Below are positions 9,401-19,224 of a stretch of DNA of 33,548 nucleotides, piece after piece (position 1 is the stretch's first letter; every line of letters starts with the position of its first letter). Origin of the DNA: Physocladia obscura (lineage: Eukaryota; Chytridiomycota; Chytridiomycetes; Chytridiales; Chytriomycetaceae). Made by a program: the position numbers and the translations under genes. The stretch is taken from assembly GCA_027596945.1 (NCBI GenBank), contig JADGJH010000028.1:6726-40273 (forward strand). The letters are read 5' to 3'. The notes beneath the pieces are model-generated. The model was not told the DNA's origin and ran no database searches. It saw only the letters and a program-made list of their open reading frames with translations.

Positions 9401-12400
9401 GCTTCCGTGAGAAACAGGATATTTCCAACGCACCGAAACAAGTGATCCTGCTTGTTTTCCTTCGGAAGCTGAAAAGTCGCAAAGATTTTTTGCGAGTATC
9501 AGCTTTTCAACACAGACTTTCAGCCGGTACCCCCAGTTTACTCCAGTATAATTATTATTATTTATACCCCCATCTTCATATTCCACAAATTCCATTCCAT
9601 TCTTGAAATACACCGACAATTTCACAGCAGCAGTAGCAAACATAGTGTCAGTTTTTCGCGAGGTACGATTTTCGTCTTCTTTGGTCGTTCTTGAATCACC
9701 ACTTCCGACCAAACCGTCAAAAAGCTTGGCGTCGAGAGTTCGACTTGGAAAAACTGGAATCCACACTCCTTGCATTCCATTCGGACGTTCAATCAGTCTG
9801 GATAGAGGAACTTTAAATGTGCCCAGCAGTAGTTCTTCTTGATTTTGAGCTGTTGCGTGGTGCCAGATTTCTCCCCTGGCGTTACCACCATTTCTAATCC
9901 ACCTCAATAGTTCTGTATCTGTCGCTTCTAATGATAAATTGGTAGTGAAGTTGAATGTAGGTGCAAATGAATGGGGTATTGTAGGTGTAACCACTGAGAC
10001 TGCTCGGTTAGATGTTTGTATTTTTGCAATATTTGAAGGAAAAATACGAAGGACAATATATGAATCGGGTCCGTTCGAATAAATTAATTTTGCTGAATTT
10101 TAATTTTAGTTATTTATTAAAAAATAAAATATATAAAACAACCTGTTTCAACTTGACCAATTTGATCCATTATTGGTATACTTTCATCAACATTCGATTT
10201 AGTCGTTTCTGAGAGCAAAGATCGCAGTCCACACACGCCATGAATTCCAACAAATAAAACGACTGTCCCTTTATTGTTACCCAGTTTCATTGATTTAGAT
10301 AATTGCTGATGAATAGACACATTTTCTGTCTCAATTCTTTCCGAAAATTCTTTCTCCATTCTGCTTTGATCTGTTTGTTGATGAAGTATAGATTTTTTCT
10401 CTTCTAAATCAGGAGCAGGCATACGAACAGGACTCTTGACACTATCGACATGCCCCTTTTGAAGCTTAGCAATCTGGAAAGATTAACAAACAGACTTAAA
10501 TATTAAAAAAATTAAAAATAAATAAAAAACTTTTCAACCTGACCCCAATTTCCAACAGCCAAAAAAGCTCGAACCCATCCTTTTGAGAGCCCACTAAATG
10601 GATCCATAATTGCATACTCTGTCTCCGGCAGCAAAATCGGTTTATCTGCACAACTAATCTGTCCAACACCTTCCTCATTAACAACTTCGCAAACCCCTTC
10701 TTCTCCCTTTGCTATATCGTTCTTCATTAAACACATATTGGCCATCGTTGAAACAAGATATCCAAACGGAAGCCTTATTAACCCCAACAAATGTTTTCCA
10801 TCCTCTCCAACCATCTCCGTTCCGCTCTCAAGCATGGGATCAAAGCAAGCACTTTCTGTTGCTACCGCAGCAGCTGATGTTACTCCAATTTTTCCAGAAC
10901 TATCTCTTTGAATCGTTGGGTACGATGGACTCACACTCCACACTTCTACAACAAGTGGTGTGTCGCGGTTATTCTGTAAAAACTCCGCAGTCACTGCTAT
11001 TGGGATTGTGACAGAATAATCAAAATTAAGCGGCCCGTTCATTTGGCCTGTTGTCAAATCGAAAGGTGGAAGATATGGGATTGGTGGTGTTGTCGTTGCT
11101 GTACTATTAAACAGTCTGAGCGACAAATGTACTAAAGTTGTGCTGGGATTTCGGAATTCTCCTGTTGATGTAATTGATGTTGAGTTTATGCTTGGGAATA
11201 TTGCCAGTGCTCGAGCAGTTGTGATTGAAATGAAGACATACTGTGGAGCCAAGGAGAGAATTCTGCTGGAGCGTATTGGCGAAAATTCTGTTCCTGTGGC
11301 TTGTTGATCCGCCGTCACCTCAATCGCCGATATAGACGCAATTGATAAGGGATCTGCTGAAGATTCTGAGGGTTTAGTGGCACTCGTCCGTTTGGGGGGC
11401 TCTTGAATTTTTACCACTACTGCCTTTTGTGGATTCGCTATTAATTCCACCGTCAAAATTAAATCCCCGATATGCTTAGATGCTAATGATTTTTGTGTTG
11501 CAGAAGTTAGTGCTGAGCAGTTGCTTGCTGTTAAAAAAAGCGGAACACGTCCCGTCCAACAAAAATCACTATTTATCAAAATTTCGCGGCATTTCCATGA
11601 GCCATGTGCCTCCCAGAGAGTTTTTTTTGGCATTAATGATTTTGTACTGTTGTTCAAAATGCTGGAATTTTGTCTTCGAATTTGCGCTTGGAGACTAGTA
11701 AGAGATGGCTTTGTTACCGGTGGCGATTGAGTGGCTACAATGTTGAAATCAAAAGACGACTGCATCCATGCTTCTACCATATTTCCATCAAAAACAACAG
11801 GATAAATGTCTTGCTTATCAATCAAAACCACACAATCTGTAGAGCCATGAGTTGTTGGCGTCATTATCTGCGAAAAAGATGCTTTTGACGTACTATTTGC
11901 AAGTCTGGGCAACGTCGATGAAACGATCTTGGAACCAATTTGCTGAAATTCCTCTCCTTTCAATCCAACAGTGTCATCATTCTGACAGTTCATTACGTAA
12001 TCAATGACAAAAGTCGTTAACCAAGGAGCGAGTTTCGCAGTTATTGCCTCTAATTTGTTGAGATAAATTCGAATTGAATGTACTCTCCCCAAAGCTGTAA
12101 CCGTATCCAAGGAAAAAAATTGCGAATTTCGTGAAATCATTGGCTTTGTTATAGAATTTGTTTGTTTATTGTTAACCCAAACATGATTTTTTTCTTTGAA
12201 TTCATTTCGAAACTTTGCTTTCCTTTTATGCCCATTCAAAATATTGTTGACAAAAACGTCATCTTCATCATTGTCATTATGGCTGTATTCATCATCATTT
12301 TCATCGCTGTCACTTGTTCTGTCATGATAGACACTGTCGTTATTCATAACACTATTTGGAATATAATCATCAGTGCTGCCATTATCGCTCGACTCGTTAA

Positions 12401-14392
12401 CATCGCCAGTGTCATCATCATTGATATCTTTGATTTTTTTTTCTTCTTTCATCCTCAAAAATTGACCGTGGTTGAAACTTTTAAACTGAGAGTTCAAAGC
12501 CTCAATAATTAAATCATCGTCGTTGAATTCATTATCTCCATCAAAAGCCGCAGCGGCATCATAATCCTCAAACACAGCAATTTCAGCAGCATCATCGTTT
12601 TTTTTATTGCAACTATAATTTGCGCTGGGAATATGTAGTGAATTGTTGAAGTAATTAAGATTTTTCTCATTAATCTCATTTTTGTGATTACCAGCCGAAT
12701 ATAAATTTTCGTTTTTCGTTTTAGAAAAAATATTTGAATTACTTCGATTGGAGAAAAAATTGGTTGAAGATGGCTGTGATATGTAGGGTTGATCTGCTTG
12801 ATATGTTTCAGCAATTGCTCGAGTAGATATATAAGCTTCTTCTACAGCAGCTCCGATTTGCTGTTTCAGAAGCACAGCGCGCGAGTAGAGATTTTCAAAA
12901 GCTGAGTCCTTTGACTGCAAATTATTGATTGGAAAGGACTCTAATGACTCTTGTGAAATAATTTTTGCTTCTGAAAAAGAAAAACAGCATATAACTTCAA
13001 AATCAAAGATGAAAAAAAAAGGGCAATAATATTACTGTTATGAACAAAAGTAGATTGCGGCAGTGGATCGCCAAAAAGCCCTGTTTGATTTGATTCGTGG
13101 ATATTTTCGCCATTTGTTGTAACATTTTTGCGCGAAAATACAAATGCGTTGTTCGGCTTTATCGATATTTCTGGAGGTTTTTGTGGCAATTCAATTGCGC
13201 TTTCGTCTGGAAAAGAATTTTGAGACACATGTGAGGAATTGACGAAGCGGAAATCATCCAATGTTGTTTCCAATCTCTTTGCATCATACAATTCATTGTT
13301 AATAAATTTATTTGATGCATTATCATCATCTTTTTTGTCATTATCCGTTTTGCTAAAAGATTCGTCACTGTGGTGTTGGAATATTTCGGTATTACTGGCA
13401 AAATCAAATAAGACAGTTTTTGAAGATAATAGTTCTTTCGATGGTTGACAATCACGCACCAACTCAGGAGATTGATTGGTGTGAGAAATAGAATTATTCA
13501 TAGCATGTGAAGTGACAGAAGATGATGCGAAAGGAACTAGAACACATGAAAAGCAGCATTCACCAATCTGGATGCGGGAAGCAGATGACGGAACCGTAGC
13601 CATAATTGGCAGCCATGCATGCAAAGGTTTTGCGTAGGGATCTGCGGCGACGGAGGCCAGACTTGGAATTCGAACATGGGCGGCAGCTTTGGAGGAGAGG
13701 TTTGGAGCGGAAACGGTTAGAAGCAGGGGGCCCATGTCTCTGAGATATGCGCACAAATTTTGTTTTGGGCAACGCACGGGAAACGCGTGAGTTGTTGTTG
13801 ATGTGATTGATGTTTTAGCGTCTGTCCAATTTAAGGCTGTCACTGACTGGCGTGTGGCCACGCACGGCGGCCAGAAACATGCAGGTCCAGCTTGTGATCC
13901 CCACCAAGTAAGCTGCACACAGACAGGCCCAAAGCCAAAGTTGTTGCTGGTGCTGTTGATACTGTTGTTGCAGTTACGCACACGCACGCGAGGGCCGCCA
14001 CCACCGCCAAACATCGGATCAGCCACCGCCGTTACTGCTGCCAGCCACCGCATGCGCGCAACACTCACTCGCAGCTCAAACCGCACTTCCGCTTGCTGGT
14101 TTACTCCTGGCGGCAGCGTTTCGTTCTCCTCGCGATCTCGGTCCTCTACTTTGCCGTTCCCATTGCAATTGACATTATTGCTATCATCAACACTGTTTTC
14201 GCTTTCGTTGCCATGTGCGGCAGCCTTTTGTGTTAACCGCCGATTCTTCGACGGAATATCTGTTTTGCTGGTACCAAATGTCGAGCCCTTGATTCCAGTT
14301 CCTGTTCCATACTTACGGTATGTTTGCGTCGTTTGTGTTTTTGCCTGTGACTGTCTCTGTGTTGGTGATGTGCTTGTTTTTTTGAGCATCAT
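6474..14392 (-). CDS. C2CD3: C2CD3, centriole distal-end C2-domain protein (8 exons)
   Basis: Exons 14392-13036, 12970-10539, 10473-10143, 10092-8998, 8933-8199, 8123-7504, 7431-6678, 6631-6474 join in phase to 2493 residues; human C2CD3 has about 2350. C2CD3 sits at the distal end of centrioles and is needed for distal appendages and cilium formation. The N-terminal C2 (about 94-290) carries the family signature VCVQLTWWGSQ, AFPVRC, AYLRDMGPLLLTV and LHAWLPI. Further C2-like blocks follow at about 900-1150, 1315-1500 (GPDSYIVLRIFPS, then VVTPTIPHSFAPTFNF), 1560-1690 and 1765-1900 (VTPTITSNSNPSWKFSF), separated by acidic disordered linkers. The last about 500 residues are mostly disordered. 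The ATG at 14392 is the first in frame; a GTG at 14410 was not used. The ATG is 14 bp after the Maf stop. Two introns (7432-7503, 6632-6677) appear to end in AAG. The 5' exon is distinctly GC-richer than the rest. Confidence 0.9.
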
Positions 14393-14406
14393 GTTGTTTG
14401 CCACTT

Positions 14407-15101
14407 TCACTCTGTGAGAGTTTGGGCAATCAGGCTTTGCACAACTGTCAAAGAAAGTCCAACAATAGAATCAGCCCCACCATCGACTCCTTCTGTTTCA
14501 CCCAAATACGGCATCAGCAGTTTATCTTCAATCGTAAACCCTCCGCAGCAATGAAATACTCCCCCCACCGCAATCAGCTCATCAATTATCCCATCTGGAA
14601 TATACTTAAAATATTGCTTGGCAACGTCCACAGTTGCCGCGCGCTTTCTCGTTGCCGTGTTGTACACAACCACACCTCCATATGTCAGCACAGGTCCATC
14701 GCGATAACTCTCTAGGTACTTTCGAGCTTCTGCGGCATCAACAGGTTTTTCCCGAATCTGTCCATCATACACTGCAACCTGATCGGCACAGATAACTATT
14801 GCGGGTGCTTGTGGGAGTTTCCCGCTGTTGATCAGAGCATTTGCTTTGGCGTCAGCGATTCTAAAAAAAGCGAGATGGGTTATCAGCAAGGGAAAAAACA
14901 GTAGAGTAAGTAACTGTACTTTGCAACCAAGATGGCCGGATCATCGCTGGCTCTATCACCAAGTGCCTTTTCATCGATGGGAGTAACACACACCTCAAAA
15001 GGAATGTTATACTTGTTGAGAATGTATGCGCGCGACTTTGACGATGACCCGAGAATTAACCGGTATGATTCGTCTGGAAGCTGAAGCGTATGTCCACCCA
15101 T
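14407..15101 (-). CDS. Maf-family nucleotide pyrophosphatase
   Basis: Two exons (15101-14920, 14860-14407; 59-nt intron, GTACAG donor, TTTTAG acceptor, CTGATAAC branch-like site) give 211 residues. Maf proteins hydrolyse non-canonical or excess nucleoside triphosphates to monophosphates (house-cleaning) and are cytosolic. Visible motifs are the N-terminal LILGSSSKSRAYIL, in which S-S-S/K-x-R lines the nucleotide site, then ICADQVAVYDGQIREKPVD with the catalytic Asp and conserved REKP, then YGGVVVYNT and a closing GGFTIEDKLLMPYL plus DSIVGLSL. Length is normal for a stand-alone Maf domain. The starts of Maf and TMEM18 diverge with 30 bp between them. The stop lies 14 bp before the C2CD3 ATG, so C2CD3's promoter or 5' leader must overlap Maf. 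Confidence 0.9.
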
Positions 15102-15131
15102 ATTTGTTTATATTTTCACCAGAAAACGAAA
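15102..15131. promoter_or_regulatory. 30-bp divergent start region (Maf / TMEM18)
   Basis: Only 30 bp separate the two ATGs. The sequence is A/T-rich (TATTTGTTTATATTTTCACC). Both transcripts must have very short leaders, or must start inside the other gene. No specific factor site is recognised. Confidence 0.5.
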
Positions 15132-15887
15132 ATGACAAGTAATGTCAAGCTAAGCCTCGACGAAATCTTCAAAGACCCGACTGTTGTTACCTGGGCAGCA
15201 ATAGAGGACGCTGTTGCTGATTTCCGCACAGATATTGTGGGGTTTATCGACGCGGTCAGTGTTTGTTTTTTGTTGGTCCGAAAATATCATCCGTCATTCA
15301 TCCACCATTATTTGTACTTTTGTAGATTGACTGGAATCAACCACTTTTCGCTGTCCTTGCCACCTTTCATGTGGTTCTGTTTCTTGTTGTCGTTCGGCTT
15401 GCTTGGGTCCGCTTCTCTGCCTCCACAGTTGGATTTCTTACTCTCATATTTCTCAGTGAGGCAAATCAACTTTATAGGCTTTTTTAAGTCCCGATATTTA
15501 AACTAGCCAGCCTTATTCTTGCTTCGGAATACATCAATTCGTTTGCGTTCGACAACCACGAAAAATTATTGCGTGAAAACTACTTTGACAAGAACGGTGC
15601 ATTCATAACCGCTGTGTTTTCAGCACCAATTTTGGTGAATATTTTGATTTTGCTGGTTTGTATTATTTTTATTTTTATTATTTTTATTTTACAATATTAA
15701 TTCGGAATGGTTTCACTTGTAGTTTTCAATGCTGCGCGAAGTTTCTCTCCTTCTCATCATGTCAAAACGAAAGCAACTGGGATTGGATCGAAAGAAAAAC
15801 AGCAAACCAAAAACAGTCATCGATTCCAAACTCAACATACAATCCCCAAACAAAAGTCAGTCAGGATTGAAAAGTCGCAAAAAATAA
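15132..15887 (+). CDS. TMEM18: TMEM18 family multi-pass nuclear-envelope protein
   Basis: Four exons (15132-15254, 15326-15455, 15507-15655, 15723-15887) give 188 residues. The introns have unusual GTCAGT, GTGAGG and GTTTGT donors and all end in TAG. Family features in order are WNQPLFAVLATFHVVLF (first membrane helix and the conserved A-T-F-H), FLTLIFL, SEYINSFA, ENYFDKNGAFITAVFSAPIL (the hallmark Y-F-D-x-x-G block and F-S-A-P) and a third helix. A strongly basic tail ends SRKK. Animal TMEM18 is about 140 residues; the extra length here is mainly in the N-terminus and tail. In animals it lies in the nuclear envelope and has been linked to chromatin tethering and body weight; its molecular role is unsettled. 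The last ten codons lie inside the left arm of an inverted repeat. Confidence 0.88.
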
Positions 15888-15954
15888 ACTCCTACTTTGG
15901 TTTTACCCCATCACTCTAGCCCTCTTACTTTTCAAAGTGAAAGCTGTGCACACT
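15857..15954 (+). repeat. Left arm of a ~97-bp imperfect inverted repeat
   Basis: The reverse complement of 16364-16458 aligns along the whole arm at roughly three quarters to four fifths identity with a few small gaps. Shared blocks include AGGATTGAAA, TAAACTCCTA, TTTACCCC, CTTTTCAA and TGTGCACACT. The arm starts in the TMEM18 coding tail, includes its TAA stop (15885-15887) and runs into the 3' flank. Confidence 0.85.
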
Positions 15955-16544
15955 GAATTGAAAACATGGTGATTCTAAAAATACCTCTGTGTGGGTGCTG
16001 CGTTTTGATTGTGCAAGATTTTGTATTGAGAGAATTGTATCAGCCATTATCTGTGCCAAAGTTGCTGCCTGTCACTAGTGGTCTGCAATAAGTACCATAT
16101 GCCAAAAATAGGAAGAATATACATAACGAATTATTAAATAGACCCGTATTGCTTGTTTTACATTTTTATCAGAGACGAGCTTGACGAAACCAACACTATA
16201 TTCCAGTCTCAAATTTATGTAAAAATATAAGCTCTTAAGATAAATGTTGAATTTTGATCAAAATCTGTTCTTGGGTCGCATGCTCATTTTTCCAGTTCAT
16301 TAAAAATCCGCCACAATGATTTCAGTCAAATTGCATACTTCTTGTCAGAATCGACTTTTGTAAAGTGTGCACAACATCACTTGAAAAGTGTAAAGGGTGC
16401 AGTGACGGGGTAAAGCCAAATTAGGAGTTTATTTTTGCGATCTTTCAATCCTAATTGATGGGCAAGACAAAGATATAGGCACTAAAAGCAAGAACAGAAA
16501 AACAGGCTGCGAGAGTGGAGAAAGGATATTAAATTGAATGAAAA
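15888..16544. other. 657-bp non-coding stretch after TMEM18
   Basis: Lies between the convergent stops of TMEM18 (+) and the DNA glycosylase (-). It holds most of an inverted-repeat structure: arms at 15857-15954 and 16364-16458, enclosing about 409 bp. The enclosed DNA has no frame with recognisable protein features on either strand and no tRNA- or rRNA-like block that I can see. In a window where most gaps are under 150 bp this is the largest gap. No target-site duplication or transposase remnant is visible. Confidence 0.7.
16364..16458 (-). repeat. Right arm of the imperfect inverted repeat
   Basis: Partner of 15857-15954 in opposite orientation, starting AGTGTGCACA and ending CAATCCTAATTGA. 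The match is better in the outer two thirds; between the arms weak similarity continues for about 20 bp on each side (AGAATC...TTTTG). The right flank does not repeat the left flank. Confidence 0.85.
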
Positions 16545-17936
16545 TCAAAAAGCTTCTTTCGGAGAAGTTTCACCGCGAGCTGCACGGCGTTCATTCACAA
16601 AAGTTCCCAATTCCGCCCAAACTTGTCTCTTATATTCTGGAGGAAAACTGACCAACCCACTGGTGCTGAAAGATACAAACACTTTTGCTCCTTGCCAATC
16701 AGCAGTTCCAGGCGCTGCCAATAAACCTGACCAGGACCCAACAACCGAATCACTTCCCGGAATGCTCTCGAGTTTGACAATTTCGCCTTTGTTTTCGACT
16801 TTAATAATATTTCTAAAACCGCCACCCCCATCGTTTTCAATTTTGATTTGATTGTCTGTGCTGCTGGAATTATTTTCAATTTTGACTTGATTTTCGGCAC
16901 TATCGCAGCTTCCAACAATATTGCTTGTACTGAGGATGCTACTGGCTGCGTTTCCACCTTCTTCCGCGTCCTGCTCCTCCTCCTCACACTCTTCCACTCC
17001 TAAAGAACGACTTCCAATCAACAAGTCTTCAGCCCCACCAGCAATCGTTTGCCACCCGAACTTAAACGAAGATTCATCCATATTCCTCCCAAAATAAACC
17101 TTGTAAAAACATTTCCAGATGTCTTTGCCAACAAAACAGACAGATTCAGGCTTGTATTTGCGGATCTTGGCGTTGAGAATTGGCGCACTGTCAAACTTTT
17201 CCTGCTGACTGATCTGCGTCTGGTTTGCCGTTGGCCGGGCAACGAGGTTGGTAGTGCCAAGAGAGTAGAGCCGAGGGAGACGTTTGTCATATTCCGGTGG
17301 TAGCAGACGATCAGTACACAGACTGGAGTGCAGAAGTTTCCAGAACCAGTTTGACGGATGCGCATATGCGTGCCCTGTTTCGGCAGTTTTAACGCCAGGA
17401 TTCTGTCGTTTATTTTTTCATTTTTGGCACCAGTTTTGAAAATTTTAATTAGAACTCACAATTCCAACAAACAGGCAAATTAGATTGGGCCCAATGGCAT
17501 CATTGATGGGATTCAGGTGTGGAAATATCTTGACATTTTCGTTTTTGCTTTTGGAAACAATTCGCCTGTTTGAATTTGGTGTGGAACGACCTGAAGTAGT
17601 TGCGGACTTGGAGGGAGTTTTGATCTGGGTTTTCGAGTTGCTTCTAACAACAAGATTGCTGTTGCTGCTGGCAACATTGTTGACGCTTGTGCCGTTATTG
17701 ATGCTCTGTGACTGCTGTGGGCTATTTCTTGTTACGTTGGCAGGTTCTGTTGGTTGAGATTGGATTTGACTAGTGTCCTCCAAGCTTCGCGCTCGCAGCC
17801 GCAGCGACTCGCGCTTCACGGATATTTCTTGCTCATGAAAGTCATCTTCACTTGCGCGTTTCTTTCCTCTGCGCGAAACACTCTCGCTCGGCACATAAAC
17901 TACTGATGTTTCTGTTGACGCAAAATCTTCCAACAT
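16545..17936 (-). CDS. TDG: TDG/MUG-family mismatch-specific uracil/thymine DNA glycosylase
   Basis: Nuclear base-excision repair enzyme that removes T or U mispaired with G. Two exons (17936-17460, 17402-16545; 57-nt intron GTGAGT...GACAG) give 444 residues. Residues 1-140 are Ser/Asn-rich and disordered, with KTPSKS and a basic patch. The core begins near IGPNLICLFVGINPG, motif 1 with the catalytic Asn as residue 160, followed by GHAYAHPSNWFWKLL, LYSLGTTNLVARPT and PESVCFVGKDIWK. The closing motif VFVSFSTSGLVS corresponds to the MUG/TDG substrate-binding loop. Between FVGKDIWK and this loop lies an acidic insertion of about 110 residues not expected in the fold. It carries VKIE, IKIE, IKVE and VKLE, all fitting the SUMO consensus. 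The frame is open upstream to a GTG, but the first ATG is at 17936, 90 bp after the eL8 stop. Identity is good; TDG versus MUG subtype is open. Confidence 0.88.
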
Positions 17937-18026
17937 TTCGTTGAATATTTTTTTCAGTTCAAAATTTTCCAAAGCAGGTAAACACAGTCTCCCCACTTAT
18001 TTATTTGCCGATTCAAAACAAACTGT

Positions 18027-19137
18027 TTACTTGTGAGCGAGTTCCTTAGCTCTGATTTTTTCACGCTTGGCAGTAGCGTCTTGAGACTTGCGGCCCATAA
18101 TACCTCCGCCCCATTGCTTACGGCTTTCCTCCGTCTTCTCAGTGAAGTTGGTCTTGATGGCAGAGATGAGTGCAGCAAGTTCATGCTTGTCCTCCGCCTT
18201 AACATCAGTGATAGCCAAAGCAGTGGCAGTCTTTTTGTGAACAACTGTTCCAAGTCTGCTCTTTCCCTTGACAATCACGTAAGGGACTCCCATTTTGCGG
18301 CAGAGAGCTGGCAACCACACAACAATCTCAATTGGGTCAACATCGTGGGCGATCAAGACAAGCTGCGCGGCCTTTGCTTCGACGAGCGCAGTGATATGGT
18401 TAATGCCATACTTCACAAAGATTGGCTTCTTTCCCTGGTCGACCTTTCCGCCGGCAGCCTTGGTCTCGGCAGCAGCGATAAGACGTGCTTTCTTTTCAAT
18501 GCCGGTTTCCGGGCGGTACTTGTTGAGAAGTTTGAAGGCCTGGATGGCTGTTCAAAAATTATGTTAGAAAAACAGATATTATTAAGAAATAACTCACCAG
18601 TATTCTTGTCCAAAGCCTTGGAGAATTGGTTGATGGCTGGTGGAACCTTAAGACGCTGACGTAGAATTGTCTTCTGGCGCTGAAGACGGACATATTCGGG
18701 CCACTTGACAAAACGGGTTAAATCGCGTTTTGGCTGAATGGCTTGTCCGATTCCAAAGTTTCTTGGAGTCTTTTCGAAAAGGGGGTTGGTCGTTTTAGCG
18801 GCAGCGGCCTTCTTTGCGCCTGGAGCAGCGGCAACCTTCTTAGCAGCAGGCTTTGGTGGCTAGTGAAATATAGACAATATTAGCAGCGGAATCCTTGAAA
18901 ATGAAAGAAGTATAAAAGCAGCGATGTTTGCTAGTGCCACCGTATCGCGGGGGCTTTTCAAACGAATTCGATTTCGGCACTGTGAAGTCACATCTGACAA
19001 GCAAATCTGCTTCTCCTCCAGATATAAACTGCCGTTACAGATTCCTCCTTCACGCATCGATTGTTGCCGTCGCAAACACATTACGAATATCGTCAGATGA
19101 ATGGTTTTGATGGGGATGGCTAATGTGAGTATACCAT
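18027..19137 (-). CDS. RPL8: 60S ribosomal protein eL8 (L7a/Rpl8)
   Basis: Large-subunit ribosomal protein of the L7Ae/L30e RNA-binding family; acts in cytosolic ribosomes and 27S pre-rRNA processing. Exons 19137-19135 (the ATG alone), 18859-18598 and 18547-18027 give 261 residues (yeast 256, human 266). Landmarks are [47 protein letters not shown], the L7Ae core [29 protein letters not shown] and the tail [11 protein letters not shown]. An intron immediately after the ATG is a habit of fungal ribosomal protein genes. The N-terminus ([18 protein letters not shown]) also reads fungal. The first intron is 275 nt, the longest here; the second is 50 nt. Gaps of about 90 bp on either side leave little room for regulatory DNA. 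Confidence 0.95.
18860..19134 (-). other. 275-nt first intron of the eL8 gene
   Basis: Donor GTATAC directly after the ATG; acceptor TTTCACTAG; a GCTAAT branch-like site about 25 nt before the end. It is two to six times longer than the other introns in the window. On the transcribed strand there are two small hairpins: AAGCA-gatt-TGCTT, and GCCCCCG-cgata-CGGTGGC with one mismatch. The second is followed by ACA. Introns of L7a genes host snoRNAs in some animals, but I found no clear C/D box pair, and an H/ACA reading is only weakly supported. Confidence 0.75.
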
Positions 19138-19224
19138 TGTTGAATTTTCAGGCAAAGAGAAATTGAAAAATTGTACACACAGATCACCAAAAATTACTTT
19201 CTGGCATTCAAAATGAAAACAGTG

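Noticed and set aside
14393..14410. GTG at 14410 as the C2CD3 start
   Set aside because: Eukaryotic nuclear genes rarely start at GTG; an ATG pair lies at 14392 and 14389 in the same frame, and the GTG overlaps the Maf stop region.
13803..14417. 204-codon plus-strand frame opposite the first C2CD3 exon
   Set aside because: Antisense shadow in a GC-rich stretch; the opposite strand encodes the well-matching N-terminal C2 domain and the frame itself shows no family features.
15888..16544. Hidden transposase or gene inside the inverted-repeat structure
   Set aside because: No open frame of meaningful length and no catalytic motif on either strand; no target-site duplication at the arm ends.
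17937..17996. Extending the DNA glycosylase to a GTG at 17996
   Set aside because: No ATG in the added segment, and an in-frame TAA directly precedes the GTG; the ATG at 17936 was used.
18860..19081. 73-residue minus-strand frame upstream of eL8
   Set aside because: Falls wholly within the first eL8 intron; the intron model gives an exact fungal-type eL8 N-terminus.
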